A DNA stretch of 64,000 nt. Source: BMS3ABIN04 sp964553325 (GTDB taxonomy: Bacteria > Bacteroidota > Ignavibacteria > Ignavibacteriales > Melioribacteraceae). A model generated the notes under the pieces. It had not been told where the DNA came from. It made no database searches and saw only the letters and a list, made by a program, of their open reading frames with translations. The DNA lies in NCBI GenBank assembly GCA_964553325.1, contig CAZKKI010000015.1, positions 1 through 64,000 of the forward strand, in the 5' to 3' direction. Positions 33,980-42,255 of this stretch are shown here, one piece after another. The translations under genes were made by a program, and so were the position numbers. Each line of letters begins with the position of its first letter. Within the stretch, counting starts at the first letter, position 1.

Positions 33980-35872
33980 ATGAAATATAAAATTACATTT
34001 TTCACCGGAATTCTAAGCGGAGCGGGTACGGACGCCAATATTTCGATTAAGATAAACGGGAAAAAATCCGGTACCGAAAAAATTAATTTGGGAAAATATT
34101 TCGGAAAAAGCGATTTCGAGAAAGGCAGCATTTCATATTTTACCATCGATTTGCCCGAACTCGGTTCAATAGAATCGTTTTCGATCTTCCAAAACGGAAA
34201 AGGTTTCGGTTCCGATTGGTTTCTATCGCATATAACAATAGAAAATATTTCTAAAAAAAAATCATGGTTCGTAAACGTAAACAAATGGATTGAAGAAAAT
34301 AAAAAATATAAATTCGGAGCGGTTCCGGCAAAAAAATATTTTATTGAAATTCTAACGGGAACACTTCCCGGGTCCGGCACCGATTCCAATATTTTCTTTT
34401 CCTTCAAAGGCACAAAGGCGAAAACCGGGTTTATAAACATTAATACTTTTACAAGGGACGATGATTTCAAATCCGGACACATAACAAAATTCCCTATAAT
34501 TTTACCCGATTTCGGAATTTTAAAATCAATCGAAATTACCGCAGACGATAAAGGAATTTCTTCCAATTGGTATTTGAACCGGGTGGTAGTTTACAATACC
34601 CCGAACGGAAGAAATCATACGTTTCCATTTTTCAATTGGGTAAAACCTTTCGAAAATTATATTCTTTTGCCCAATCTCAGTGAATACACGGTTAAAATTT
34701 ATACGGGTAACGTCGCCGGAGCCGGTACCGACGCAAACGTTACTCTGGTTTTGGAAGGAACGAAAGGCAAAACCCCTCAAATCAAACTTAACGAACTTGT
34801 TTCCAAAAATGTTTTCGAAGCCGGAAGTTTGGATATCTTTAAGATTGTAAGCAAAGATTTGGGCGATCTGCAAAAAATTACAATCGCGCACGATGAAAAA
34901 TGGCTTGCCGACGGTTGGTATCTAAATAAAATTATTATCGAAAATCCGAATAAAAATAAAAAATGGGAATTTCCGGCATACACTTGGCTCGATAAATCGG
35001 AAGTCCCGAACAAAACAAAACTGGAAATTACAACATCGAAAATTATTCCCCGCCCTTTCTATGTTATCGCTCATATGGTAAACACACCTTCGTACGTCGA
35101 AGAGGCTTTGGACATGGGTGCAAATGCGATCGAGTGCGATATAACTCCACGCTTACAACCCGACGGTTCGTTTAGGTTCGAAGTCTTTCACGGTTTCCGC
35201 CCCGATTTCGATCCGGATTCCATCAATCTGATGGAAAGAAGCGTTGCCAAAACCGACTTGCTCGAGTTTTTCGACGAACTGAACGGATTGTTTAAGAAAT
35301 ACCCGGATTTCACATTAATCATTTTCGATAATAAGCTTGCTAAAATTCCAAAAAGCAAACTTGAACAATGCGGATCCGGTTTTGTTGAAACCGTTACCCG
35401 CAACTTGCAATTTCTTAACAACGGGATTAAATGCGTTTTGTCCGTTCCCGGAAGCGAATACGTCGGCTTTGTAAAAGGAGCATACAAATTGATTAAGAAA
35501 AAACATCTGAAAAATATAGGTTTCGACTTCAGCGAAGAAAACATTTACGATAGTATGATGACTTTCAGAAAACTTAAATTCCCTAATTTATGGTGGGGGC
35601 GCGGAATCGCGTCTACAGTTCCCAAGCCGGTTACGCATTTCATTCCTCAATTTTTACGTGCGGCAAAATTCAGAAAACGCCGAGGAATCATAAAGAAAAT
35701 TTATTATTGGACTTTGGACGATCCGAATTCAATGGCAAGGATGCTTGTAACTAACCTCGACGGAATTATAGTAAACGACCCGGTTAAATTATTAAAGGTT
35801 TTAGAGAAAGAAGAGTTCCGCCACAAATACCGATTGGCTACAAGGAAAGACAATCCGTTTGCGGTTTTTTAA
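33980..35872 (+). CDS. Triple-PLAT protein with sphingomyelinase D/phospholipase D-toxin-like domain
   Basis: 630 aa. Three PLAT/LH2 beta-sandwich domains occupy about 1-107, 118-222 and 235-338, each beginning with a (T/G)G-x-(L/V)-x-G-(A/S)-GTD turn. Residues 360-630 are a GDPD-like TIM barrel closest to spider and bacterial sphingomyelinase D. His365 lies in IAHMVN, Glu385 and Asp387 in ANAIECDITP (the +20/+22 spacing of SicTox E32/D34), with His404 in VFHG, Asp450-x-Lys452 and Trp577. The extreme C-terminus has LATRKDNPF, close to the ATxxDNPW tail of the toxins. No signal peptide or membrane helix is visible. PLAT domains bind lipids or proteins, so it may act on phospholipids at a membrane. 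It stands alone, with no Shine-Dalgarno before its ATG. The substrate is unknown. Confidence 0.85.
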   Translation: MKYKITFFTGILSGAGTDANISIKINGKKSGTEKINLGKYFGKSDFEKGSISYFTIDLPELGSIESFSIFQNGKGFGSDWFLSHITIENISKKKSWFVNVNKWIEENKKYKFGAVPAKKYFIEILTGTLPGSGTDSNIFFSFKGTKAKTGFININTFTRDDDFKSGHITKFPIILPDFGILKSIEITADDKGISSNWYLNRVVVYNTPNGRNHTFPFFNWVKPFENYILLPNLSEYTVKIYTGNVAGAGTDANVTLVLEGTKGKTPQIKLNELVSKNVFEAGSLDIFKIVSKDLGDLQKITIAHDEKWLADGWYLNKIIIENPNKNKKWEFPAYTWLDKSEVPNKTKLEITTSKIIPRPFYVIAHMVNTPSYVEEALDMGANAIECDITPRLQPDGSFRFEVFHGFRPDFDPDSINLMERSVAKTDLLEFFDELNGLFKKYPDFTLIIFDNKLAKIPKSKLEQCGSGFVETVTRNLQFLNNGIKCVLSVPGSEYVGFVKGAYKLIKKKHLKNIGFDFSEENIYDSMMTFRKLKFPNLWWGRGIASTVPKPVTHFIPQFLRAAKFRKRRGIIKKIYYWTLDDPNSMARMLVTNLDGIIVNDPVKLLKVLEKEEFRHKYRLATRKDNPFAVF

Positions 35873-36208
35873 TGTTTAAATATTCATAACTTATATCAAT
35901 TCAGAATTTCTTTCGTTCAATCCGTTTATTTTTAACAAAAAATCGGATTACTTGTCGGGACCTGTAAAAGAACTCAGAAATCTTCATTTGATTTAATAAA
36001 ACCACAGAGCCCGTTATTTCCGTTATAAAAGAAATGTTTTCAAAAGCTGTCAATTATTTTACCCTTACCGGTTTACATATATCGCTTTACCAATATATTG
36101 TCAAACAAGTATTAAAAATAATTAACAATGAATTCCGTTTACTTTTAAGCACATAAGGTATAATTTTGTTTTCTAAATTTTTCGATTGATTAATAAGGCA
36201 AAAAAAAT
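35873..36208 (+). other. Intergenic stretch, no gene seen
   Basis: 336 nt between the PLAT-SMaseD gene and tex. An imperfect repeat AATCCG...CGGATT near 35918-35949 could form a weak hairpin after the first gene, but it has no T-run. The remainder is AT-rich and presumably contains the tex promoter, which I cannot place with confidence. No small ORF has a convincing ribosome site. Confidence 0.5.
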
Positions 36209-38377
36209 ATGAATAAGATTAAATTTATTGCAGAAAAACTTGCCATTACCGAACGACAAGTAAATGAGGTATTGAATTTATTTTATGAGGGTGCAACAAT
36301 TCCGTTTATTGCCCGTTACCGGAAAGAAAAAACGGGAGGACTTGATGAAGAAATATTAAGAAAAATTGAAGCGGAGCATTTATATCTGACCGTTTTGGAA
36401 GATAGAAAAGAAACCGTTTTAAAATCCATAGAAGAACAAGGAAAACTAACCGATGAATTAAAAAATAAAATTCTCTCCGCGGTTAAACTTCAAGAAGTTG
36501 AAGATCTTTATCTCCCGTACAAGCCCAAAAGAAAAACAAGGGGAACGGTCGCTAAATCGAAAGGTTTGGAACCGTTAGCAAATTTTATTGTTAACAATCC
36601 GAAGTTCGAGGGTGACTTTAAAAAAATACTGGAGCAATATCTGGATGAAGAAAAAGGAGTTGCAACAACCGGAGAAGCACTGCAAGGCGCTAAAGATATC
36701 ATCGCCGAAACAATTAACGATAACGCCGATGTACGTAAAGAAGTAAGAGAATTTTTATCGAACAATTCCAAAGTAATTTCTCAAAAAGTTAACAACCCGA
36801 AAATTCCACCCGGTAAAAAAGATGTTTACGAAATTTACCACGATTTTGAAATCGATATTTTGAACATTAAACCTTACCAAACGCTTGCAATTAACCGGGG
36901 TGAACGTGAAGGATTTTTAAGGGTAAGTTTTAAGTACGACAAGGATTTCATCTTGGGGAAAATCAGAGAAATCTTTTTACCGTATAAAACATCAGTATTC
37001 GATGAAATATTGACGGATGTAATTCAAGATTCGTTTACCAGATTAATATTTCCTTCCATAGAAAGAGAAGTCCGAAACAACCTAACCGAAACGGCGGAAG
37101 AGCATGCGATTGAAATTTTCAGCTCGAACTTACGGCAACTTTTACTGCAACCGCCGATAAGCGGAAAAATAATAATGGGTATCGATCCCGGATTCGTATC
37201 CGGCTCCAAAGTTGCGGTAATTGATGAGACCGGGAAATATCTGGAAGGGCGAACAATTTATCCTCATCCGCCGCAAAACAAAGTCAACGAATCGAAGAGG
37301 ACATTAATTGAATTAATTAATAAATATAACGTTGAGCTGATAGCAGTCGGAAACGGAACGGCGAGCAGGGAAACGGAAATGTTAATATCCGAACTTATTC
37401 GTGAAAACAATTTAAAATGCCATTATTTGATTGTCAACGAAGCCGGTGCATCGGTTTATTCGGCTTCCGCATTGGCAAAAGAAGAATTTCCGGATTTGGA
37501 AGCCAGTCAAAGAGGCAACATTTCAATTGCCCGCCGGGTGCTCGATCCGTTAGCGGAATTAGTTAAAATCGATCCGAAATCCATCGGCGTCGGATTATAC
37601 CAACACGATGTTAACCAAAAACTTCTTAAGAAAAAACTGGACGATGTTGTAGTAAGTTGCGTTAATTACGTGGGAGTTGATTTGAATACCGCTTCAGTTG
37701 CGTTGTTAACTTACGTTTCGGGTCTGAACAAACGGATTGCTAAAAAAATAGTCGAATACCGTGAATCGCATTCTAAATTCAAAAACAGAGAAGAATTAAA
37801 AAACGTTTCCGGTGTAGGGGCAAAACTTTTCGAACAGGCGGCAGGCTTCTTAAAAATTCCCGGAAGTGAAAATCCGTTGGATAATACATTTATTCATCCC
37901 GAATCTTATAAAGCGACCGAAAAATTATTGGAGATGTGTAATTTATCGACAAAAGCAATAAATGAAAAAGGCGAAATTGTGGATATGTTCGTTAAGAAAA
38001 ACGGAACGAAAAAGATTGCAATGGAATTGGGAATCGGCGAACCCACACTTATCGACATTATAGAAAATTTGAAAAAACCCGGAAGGGATCCGCGCGAGGA
38101 AATGCCGAAACCCGTTTTACGAAGCGACGTTTTAAAATTGGAAGATTTGGAAGAAGGAATGAAACTAAAAGGTACCGTAAGAAACATCGTGGATTTCGGC
38201 GCTTTTATCGATATCGGAATAAAACAAGACGCATTGCTGCATATTTCGGAAATGGCCGATAAATTTATAAAACATCCGCTAGAAGTATTGAAAGTCGGCG
38301 ATGTGGTTGAGGTAACGATAAAAACCATCGACGTGGAAAAAAATCGGGTGGCGCTCAGCATGAAAAATTTTAAGTGA
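36209..38377 (+). CDS. tex: Transcription accessory protein Tex (S1 RNA-binding)
   Basis: 722 aa, normal for Tex, a conserved nucleic-acid-binding protein related to eukaryotic Spt6. The N-terminal helical Tex domain has the hallmark TIPFIARYRKEKTGGLDE. A YqgF/RNase H-like domain starts at MGIDPGFVSGSKVAVID (about residue 325). A helix-hairpin-helix region follows (NKRIAKKIVEYRESHSKFKNREEL, NVSGVGAKLFEQAAGFL). A C-terminal S1 domain spans about 648-720 (LEEGMKLKGTVRNIVDFGAFIDIG). It is followed 63 nt later by the GGGP synthase gene on the same strand. Confidence 0.95.
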   Translation: MNKIKFIAEKLAITERQVNEVLNLFYEGATIPFIARYRKEKTGGLDEEILRKIEAEHLYLTVLEDRKETVLKSIEEQGKLTDELKNKILSAVKLQEVEDLYLPYKPKRKTRGTVAKSKGLEPLANFIVNNPKFEGDFKKILEQYLDEEKGVATTGEALQGAKDIIAETINDNADVRKEVREFLSNNSKVISQKVNNPKIPPGKKDVYEIYHDFEIDILNIKPYQTLAINRGEREGFLRVSFKYDKDFILGKIREIFLPYKTSVFDEILTDVIQDSFTRLIFPSIEREVRNNLTETAEEHAIEIFSSNLRQLLLQPPISGKIIMGIDPGFVSGSKVAVIDETGKYLEGRTIYPHPPQNKVNESKRTLIELINKYNVELIAVGNGTASRETEMLISELIRENNLKCHYLIVNEAGASVYSASALAKEEFPDLEASQRGNISIARRVLDPLAELVKIDPKSIGVGLYQHDVNQKLLKKKLDDVVVSCVNYVGVDLNTASVALLTYVSGLNKRIAKKIVEYRESHSKFKNREELKNVSGVGAKLFEQAAGFLKIPGSENPLDNTFIHPESYKATEKLLEMCNLSTKAINEKGEIVDMFVKKNGTKKIAMELGIGEPTLIDIIENLKKPGRDPREEMPKPVLRSDVLKLEDLEEGMKLKGTVRNIVDFGAFIDIGIKQDALLHISEMADKFIKHPLEVLKVGDVVEVTIKTIDVEKNRVALSMKNFK

Positions 38378-38440
38378 GAATTTCTGAAAACTTATTTATC
38401 TTGCATTACGGTTAAATTTTCAACTTATTAGATTTTGTAA

Positions 38441-39199
38441 ATGAATGTTTATAATAAAATACTGAACATTATTAACGAGAAAGGCGCCGCATATTTTGTT
38501 CTTATCGATCCCGATAAAGTTAACGAGAATAACATTGCGGAATTTCTGCAAGTAACGGAAAAAGCCGGAGTGGACGGTTTTCTTGTAGGTGGAAGTTTAA
38601 TCGTTAACGGCGATCTCGAGGAAAGCATACGGTTAATTAAAAACCATTCGAAACTACCGGTCATAATTTTTCCCGGTAGTGTAAACCAACTTTCACCCGC
38701 AGCCGATGCAGTTTTATATTTATCCTTAATAAGCGGAAGAAATGCCGAGCATCTGATCGGCAAACAAGTTCTTGCTGCTCCGATAATTAAAAAATTTAAT
38801 TTGGAGGCAATCTCTACCGGTTACATGCTAATAGAATCCGGCAAACAAACAACTGCGGAATATATAAGCGGTACAAAACCGATACCACGCAACAAACCGG
38901 AAATAGCCGCCGCTACCGCTTTGGCCGCACAACTTTTGGGAATGAAACTGGTTTACCTCGAAGGCGGATCCGGTGCACAAAATCATGTTCCCTTCGAGAT
39001 GATAAAAAGCGTTTCGGAAGAAATCGATATTCCCTTAATCGTTGGAGGCGGAATTAGAAATCCGCAAACGGCGAGAGAAATGGTGAAAAACGGAGCTAAT
39101 ATAATCATCACCGGTAATTACTTCGAAGATAAAAATAATTGGGACTTACTGAAAGATTTTGCCGCTGCCGTCCACACAAAATTACCCGTTGATGTTTAA
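38441..39199 (+). CDS. Geranylgeranylglyceryl/heptaprenylglyceryl phosphate synthase family protein
   Basis: 252 aa. TIM-barrel prenyltransferase that links an isoprenoid diphosphate to glycerol-1-phosphate with an ether bond. Family motifs include FVLIDPDK near the N-terminus, VDGFLVGGSL, VIIFPGSVNQ, the YLEGGSGA phosphate site and VGGGIRNPQTAREM. This family makes archaeal membrane lipids but is also present in several Bacteroidota and Ignavibacteria. The chain length of the donor cannot be read from the sequence by eye. It is followed 24 nt later by gmhA, and the two may be co-transcribed. Confidence 0.9.
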   Translation: MNVYNKILNIINEKGAAYFVLIDPDKVNENNIAEFLQVTEKAGVDGFLVGGSLIVNGDLEESIRLIKNHSKLPVIIFPGSVNQLSPAADAVLYLSLISGRNAEHLIGKQVLAAPIIKKFNLEAISTGYMLIESGKQTTAEYISGTKPIPRNKPEIAAATALAAQLLGMKLVYLEGGSGAQNHVPFEMIKSVSEEIDIPLIVGGGIRNPQTAREMVKNGANIIITGNYFEDKNNWDLLKDFAAAVHTKLPVDV

Positions 39200-39223
39200 T
39201 TAATTAAAAACTAAAGTTTAAAT

Positions 39224-39808
39224 ATGAACAAACGCCAATTTATCAAAGATTCGTTAAGAGAAAGCGCGAATGTAAAAATTGCGATTGAAGAAGCTTGCGG
39301 AAAAGAGATTTTGGAATCGGTTGAAATTCTTACCGAAGCTTTTAAAAACGGGAGGAAACTTTTGCTTTGCGGAAACGGCGGAAGCGCAGCCGATAGCCAG
39401 CACATCGCAACAGAATTTATGATCCGTTTGAGCCACGATTTACAACGACCGGCGATACCGGCACTGGCATTAACAACCGATTCATCCAACCTGACCGCCG
39501 GTGGAAACGACATTGGTTTTGAAAACATTTTTGCCCGGAACATAGAAGGATTGGGAAACAAAGGCGATATATTAATCGCAATTTCAACAAGCGGAAATTC
39601 TCAAAATATTGTAAATGCAGTCAATACCGCACATAAAAAAGAAATGAAGGTAATCGGGCTGTTGGGAAACGGCGGCGGCAAATTAAAAACAATTGTCGAT
39701 ATTCCGATAATAATTCCCTCCTCGAATACTCAGCGTATTCAAGAAGGGCACATTACTGTGGCGCATATTTTATGCGAATTGGTTGAGCGGGAGCTTTATC
39801 AAAAATAA
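39224..39808 (+). CDS. gmhA: Sedoheptulose-7-phosphate isomerase GmhA-like SIS protein
   Basis: 194 aa, a SIS-fold isomerase that converts sedoheptulose-7-phosphate to D-glycero-D-manno-heptose-7-phosphate, the first step to ADP-heptose for LPS core or surface glycans. Signatures are LLLCGNGGSAADSQHIATEFM, the AISTSGNSQNI loop and the C-terminal QEGHITVAHILCELVE with active-site Glu/His. It fits an LPS-bearing cell that also encodes WaaA. The stop codon abuts the MCP gene's stop on the other strand with no gap. Confidence 0.92.
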   Translation: MNKRQFIKDSLRESANVKIAIEEACGKEILESVEILTEAFKNGRKLLLCGNGGSAADSQHIATEFMIRLSHDLQRPAIPALALTTDSSNLTAGGNDIGFENIFARNIEGLGNKGDILIAISTSGNSQNIVNAVNTAHKKEMKVIGLLGNGGGKLKTIVDIPIIIPSSNTQRIQEGHITVAHILCELVERELYQK

Positions 39809-41395
39809 TTAAGCGTACACTGCTTCCGATTCCATTTGATGACTTATTTCCTCTTGCGAATAACCGGCAACCGAATCACCATCCAATTGAAAACTGCCTA
39901 CGGACACTTTCAGATTTTCGATCAACTGATTCAAGCCGTCAATTGCCCCGGCCATATGTTGAATGGCAATAAGCGTTTCCGAAGCCACATTATTAATCAT
40001 TTCTATATTCTGTGCAATTTGTCCGGCAGTAATCGATTGTTCTTCGCTTGCCGTTGCAACTTGAGCTATTTCATCGACTACTTTGTTCGTTGTATTAACG
40101 ATATTTAAAATCGCCTCACCGGCTTTTTGTGCCGAATCCTTGCCTCGTTGCACTACTTCGTTACCGGCATTTATGGAAGATACAACATCTTTTGTATCGC
40201 GTTGGATTTTGTTAATCATCTCTTGAATTTCTTGCGTGGCATTACTTGTTCTTTCCGAAAGCTTTTTAACCTCATCGGCTACAACCGCAAAACCCCTTCC
40301 GTGCTCGCCGGCACGTGCGGCTTCTATTGCGGCGTTGAGAGCAAGTAAGTTCGTTTGCTCGGCTATATCGTTAATCACTTTTATGATTTCACCAATCTTA
40401 TCGCTGTTTTTACCTAAGTCAATTACTTTCTCGGCAGCTTCCGAAACAACCGTTGCAATTTCATCCATTCCTTCCACGGTTTCAGTTACTACTCTACCGC
40501 CCTTCTCCGCTTGTTCCCCTGCTTCTCGCGCCGATTCTGCCGCAGCGGTAGTGCTTCGCGTGGTTTCCGCAACGGTATTGTTCATTTCGCTAACCGCAGT
40601 GGCAATTTCTTGAGTTTGATTATTTTGTTCTTCGGCACCTGCGGTCATTTCTTCTACCGTTGCCGCTATTTGAGTACTTACGGAAATCGTTGTATTAACA
40701 GCTTCTTTGACTTTTACTATCATCTTACTGATATTTTCAACAGCTTTATTAAAGCCAATAAAAAGGCTTTTTATATAATCTTCTTTATCGGGTGGTGTAA
40801 GTCGAACAGCTAAATTTCCCCGTTCGAATTGCTGCATTGCATCAAGCATTAATTTGGTATTTTGTTCCAAATAATCTTTCTCTTGAGAAATTTCCATACT
40901 GTAATTTTTTAGCGAATTATCAATATTTTTCGTGATAATTTTATAATAACCATGCAAACCCGCACTCATTGCCGGACGGAAATACTTGCGGTGAGTTATA
41001 TACTCAATCGTTGTGCTCAATTCCTTAACCAACGCTTCAAACTGATCGTTTAAATCGTTAATCGCCCAAGCAATTTCTCCGAGTTCATCTTGTTGTTTAA
41101 TACCCGTAATTCTCTTATCAAGAGAACCGTCGCTCATTGCTTTAACTTGTTCCAATATAATTTTTAAAGAACCTTCAAAGTAGCTAATCAGTTGTTTTGT
41201 AAATAAAACCAAAGTTCCCAATAATAAGCCAAATGAAGCTAACGGTAAATAATTTAGAAACGCCGAATCACTTTTATTTCTGAAAAGTTCGTATAAAACA
41301 AAAGTTACAAATGCGAGAAAGGTTATAACGGCTAATCTAAATAATAGAGCACCTTTAATCGATTTGTGATTATAAACTGAAAATAAATTCTTCAT
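39809..41395 (-). CDS. Methyl-accepting chemotaxis protein, signalling half of a split Aer-type receptor
   Basis: 528 aa. Residues about 1-75 hold two membrane helices (LFRLAVITFLAFVTFVLYELF, FGLLLGTLVLFTKQLISYF) with almost no periplasmic loop. A HAMP domain follows, then a second HAMP-like region (about 175-230), and the long MCP coiled coil with the tip IAEQTNLLALNAAIEAARAGEHGRGFAVVADEVKKL. It lacks a ligand-binding domain. The start overlaps the upstream PAS-protein gene by 26 nt, and together the two match the domains of E. coli Aer. It would signal through the che operon at the left of the window. Confidence 0.92.
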   Translation of the reverse strand: MKNLFSVYNHKSIKGALLFRLAVITFLAFVTFVLYELFRNKSDSAFLNYLPLASFGLLLGTLVLFTKQLISYFEGSLKIILEQVKAMSDGSLDKRITGIKQQDELGEIAWAINDLNDQFEALVKELSTTIEYITHRKYFRPAMSAGLHGYYKIITKNIDNSLKNYSMEISQEKDYLEQNTKLMLDAMQQFERGNLAVRLTPPDKEDYIKSLFIGFNKAVENISKMIVKVKEAVNTTISVSTQIAATVEEMTAGAEEQNNQTQEIATAVSEMNNTVAETTRSTTAAAESAREAGEQAEKGGRVVTETVEGMDEIATVVSEAAEKVIDLGKNSDKIGEIIKVINDIAEQTNLLALNAAIEAARAGEHGRGFAVVADEVKKLSERTSNATQEIQEMINKIQRDTKDVVSSINAGNEVVQRGKDSAQKAGEAILNIVNTTNKVVDEIAQVATASEEQSITAGQIAQNIEMINNVASETLIAIQHMAGAIDGLNQLIENLKVSVGSFQLDGDSVAGYSQEEISHQMESEAVYA

Positions 41396-41891
41396 AAGAT
41401 TTACCCTGTTCGTTTAAAAGGTTTTGTAACATTTTCTCGGAAGCTAACATACCTTCCTTTCTATTGGAATATTTATTTTCTTCATTCAATAAGTCGCTGT
41501 AAAGCCTTTTTACCTTTTCCAAAACCGTGGGGTCCGGTTTTCGTCTAACCGAATAATACCCGACTATTTCACCCACATCATTTAAGACTGGGGTAACATT
41601 AGCAAAAACCCAATAATAAGAACCGTCTTTTGCCATATTTTTTACATACGCATTAATTTCGTTTTTGTTTTGAATCGTATCCCAAAGAAGTTTGAAAATC
41701 ACCCGTGGCATATCGGGATGTCTGATAATATTATGCGGTTGACCTAAAAGCTCACTCTCATCATATTTGGCAAATTCCATGAACGTTCTGTTACAATATG
41801 TAATGATTCCTTTAAGGTCGGTTTTCGAAACAATAAAATCGTCCTCCCGCATCACCAGTTCGTTATCGGTGGGCGCTACTTTTGCTTTCAT
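41370..41891 (-). CDS. Aer-like PAS-domain redox sensor
   Basis: 173 aa from the ATG at 41891, chosen because GGAG lies 10 nt before it and the family begins here. An ATG at 41975 would add 28 residues without a ribosome site. The PAS domain closely resembles the FAD-binding PAS of aerotaxis receptor Aer: LLGQPHNIIRHPDMPRVIF, KNMAKDGSYYWVFANVTPV and YYSVRRKPD. The C-terminal 50 residues are a charged helix that could dock onto the receptor. It has no membrane helix. Gene overlap with the MCP suggests a 1:1 partner that conveys redox or oxygen state. FAD binding is inferred from family resemblance. Confidence 0.85.
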   Translation of the reverse strand: MKAKVAPTDNELVMREDDFIVSKTDLKGIITYCNRTFMEFAKYDESELLGQPHNIIRHPDMPRVIFKLLWDTIQNKNEINAYVKNMAKDGSYYWVFANVTPVLNDVGEIVGYYSVRRKPDPTVLEKVKRLYSDLLNEENKYSNRKEGMLASEKMLQNLLNEQGKSYEEFIFSL

Positions 41892-42255
41892 AAATCTGTT
41901 GCTCCAATTTTTATTTGAGAACGTACGTCTTATCCAATCGCTATAATCGGAAATTACAAACGGATATTTAACCATATTGTAAAAAAAATTAATATTTCAA
42001 CCCCAAAAAGCGGAAACTTTTACAGGTTTGTAACTTTTCAAACTAATTTAATATTCAAGTAACGAAGCCGAATACTGTGACTGTTCTAAGGTTAAAACCA
42101 AATATTCCAATGGATTTTGATATACGTCTACTTAGAACCAAACTGATCTCAAATATTCCGATATTTATTTCACATTGTTGTACGAATTGAATGATTATGA
42201 TTTCCTAATTAGTTATTTTTGCATGTTAAAGTAAAAATGTTAAACGGAGGAAGGA

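Noticed and set aside
33949..34566. 205-aa antisense ORF opposite the PLAT domains
   Set aside because: It is a shadow of the strongly supported plus-strand gene and has low-complexity composition without domains.
42187..42221. Bacteroidota-type promoter (TTG ... TATTTTTG) before aconitase
   Set aside because: The -7 box matches TAnnTTTG, but the spacer to the nearest TTG is 24 nt rather than about 19-20, so chance in AT-rich DNA is likely.
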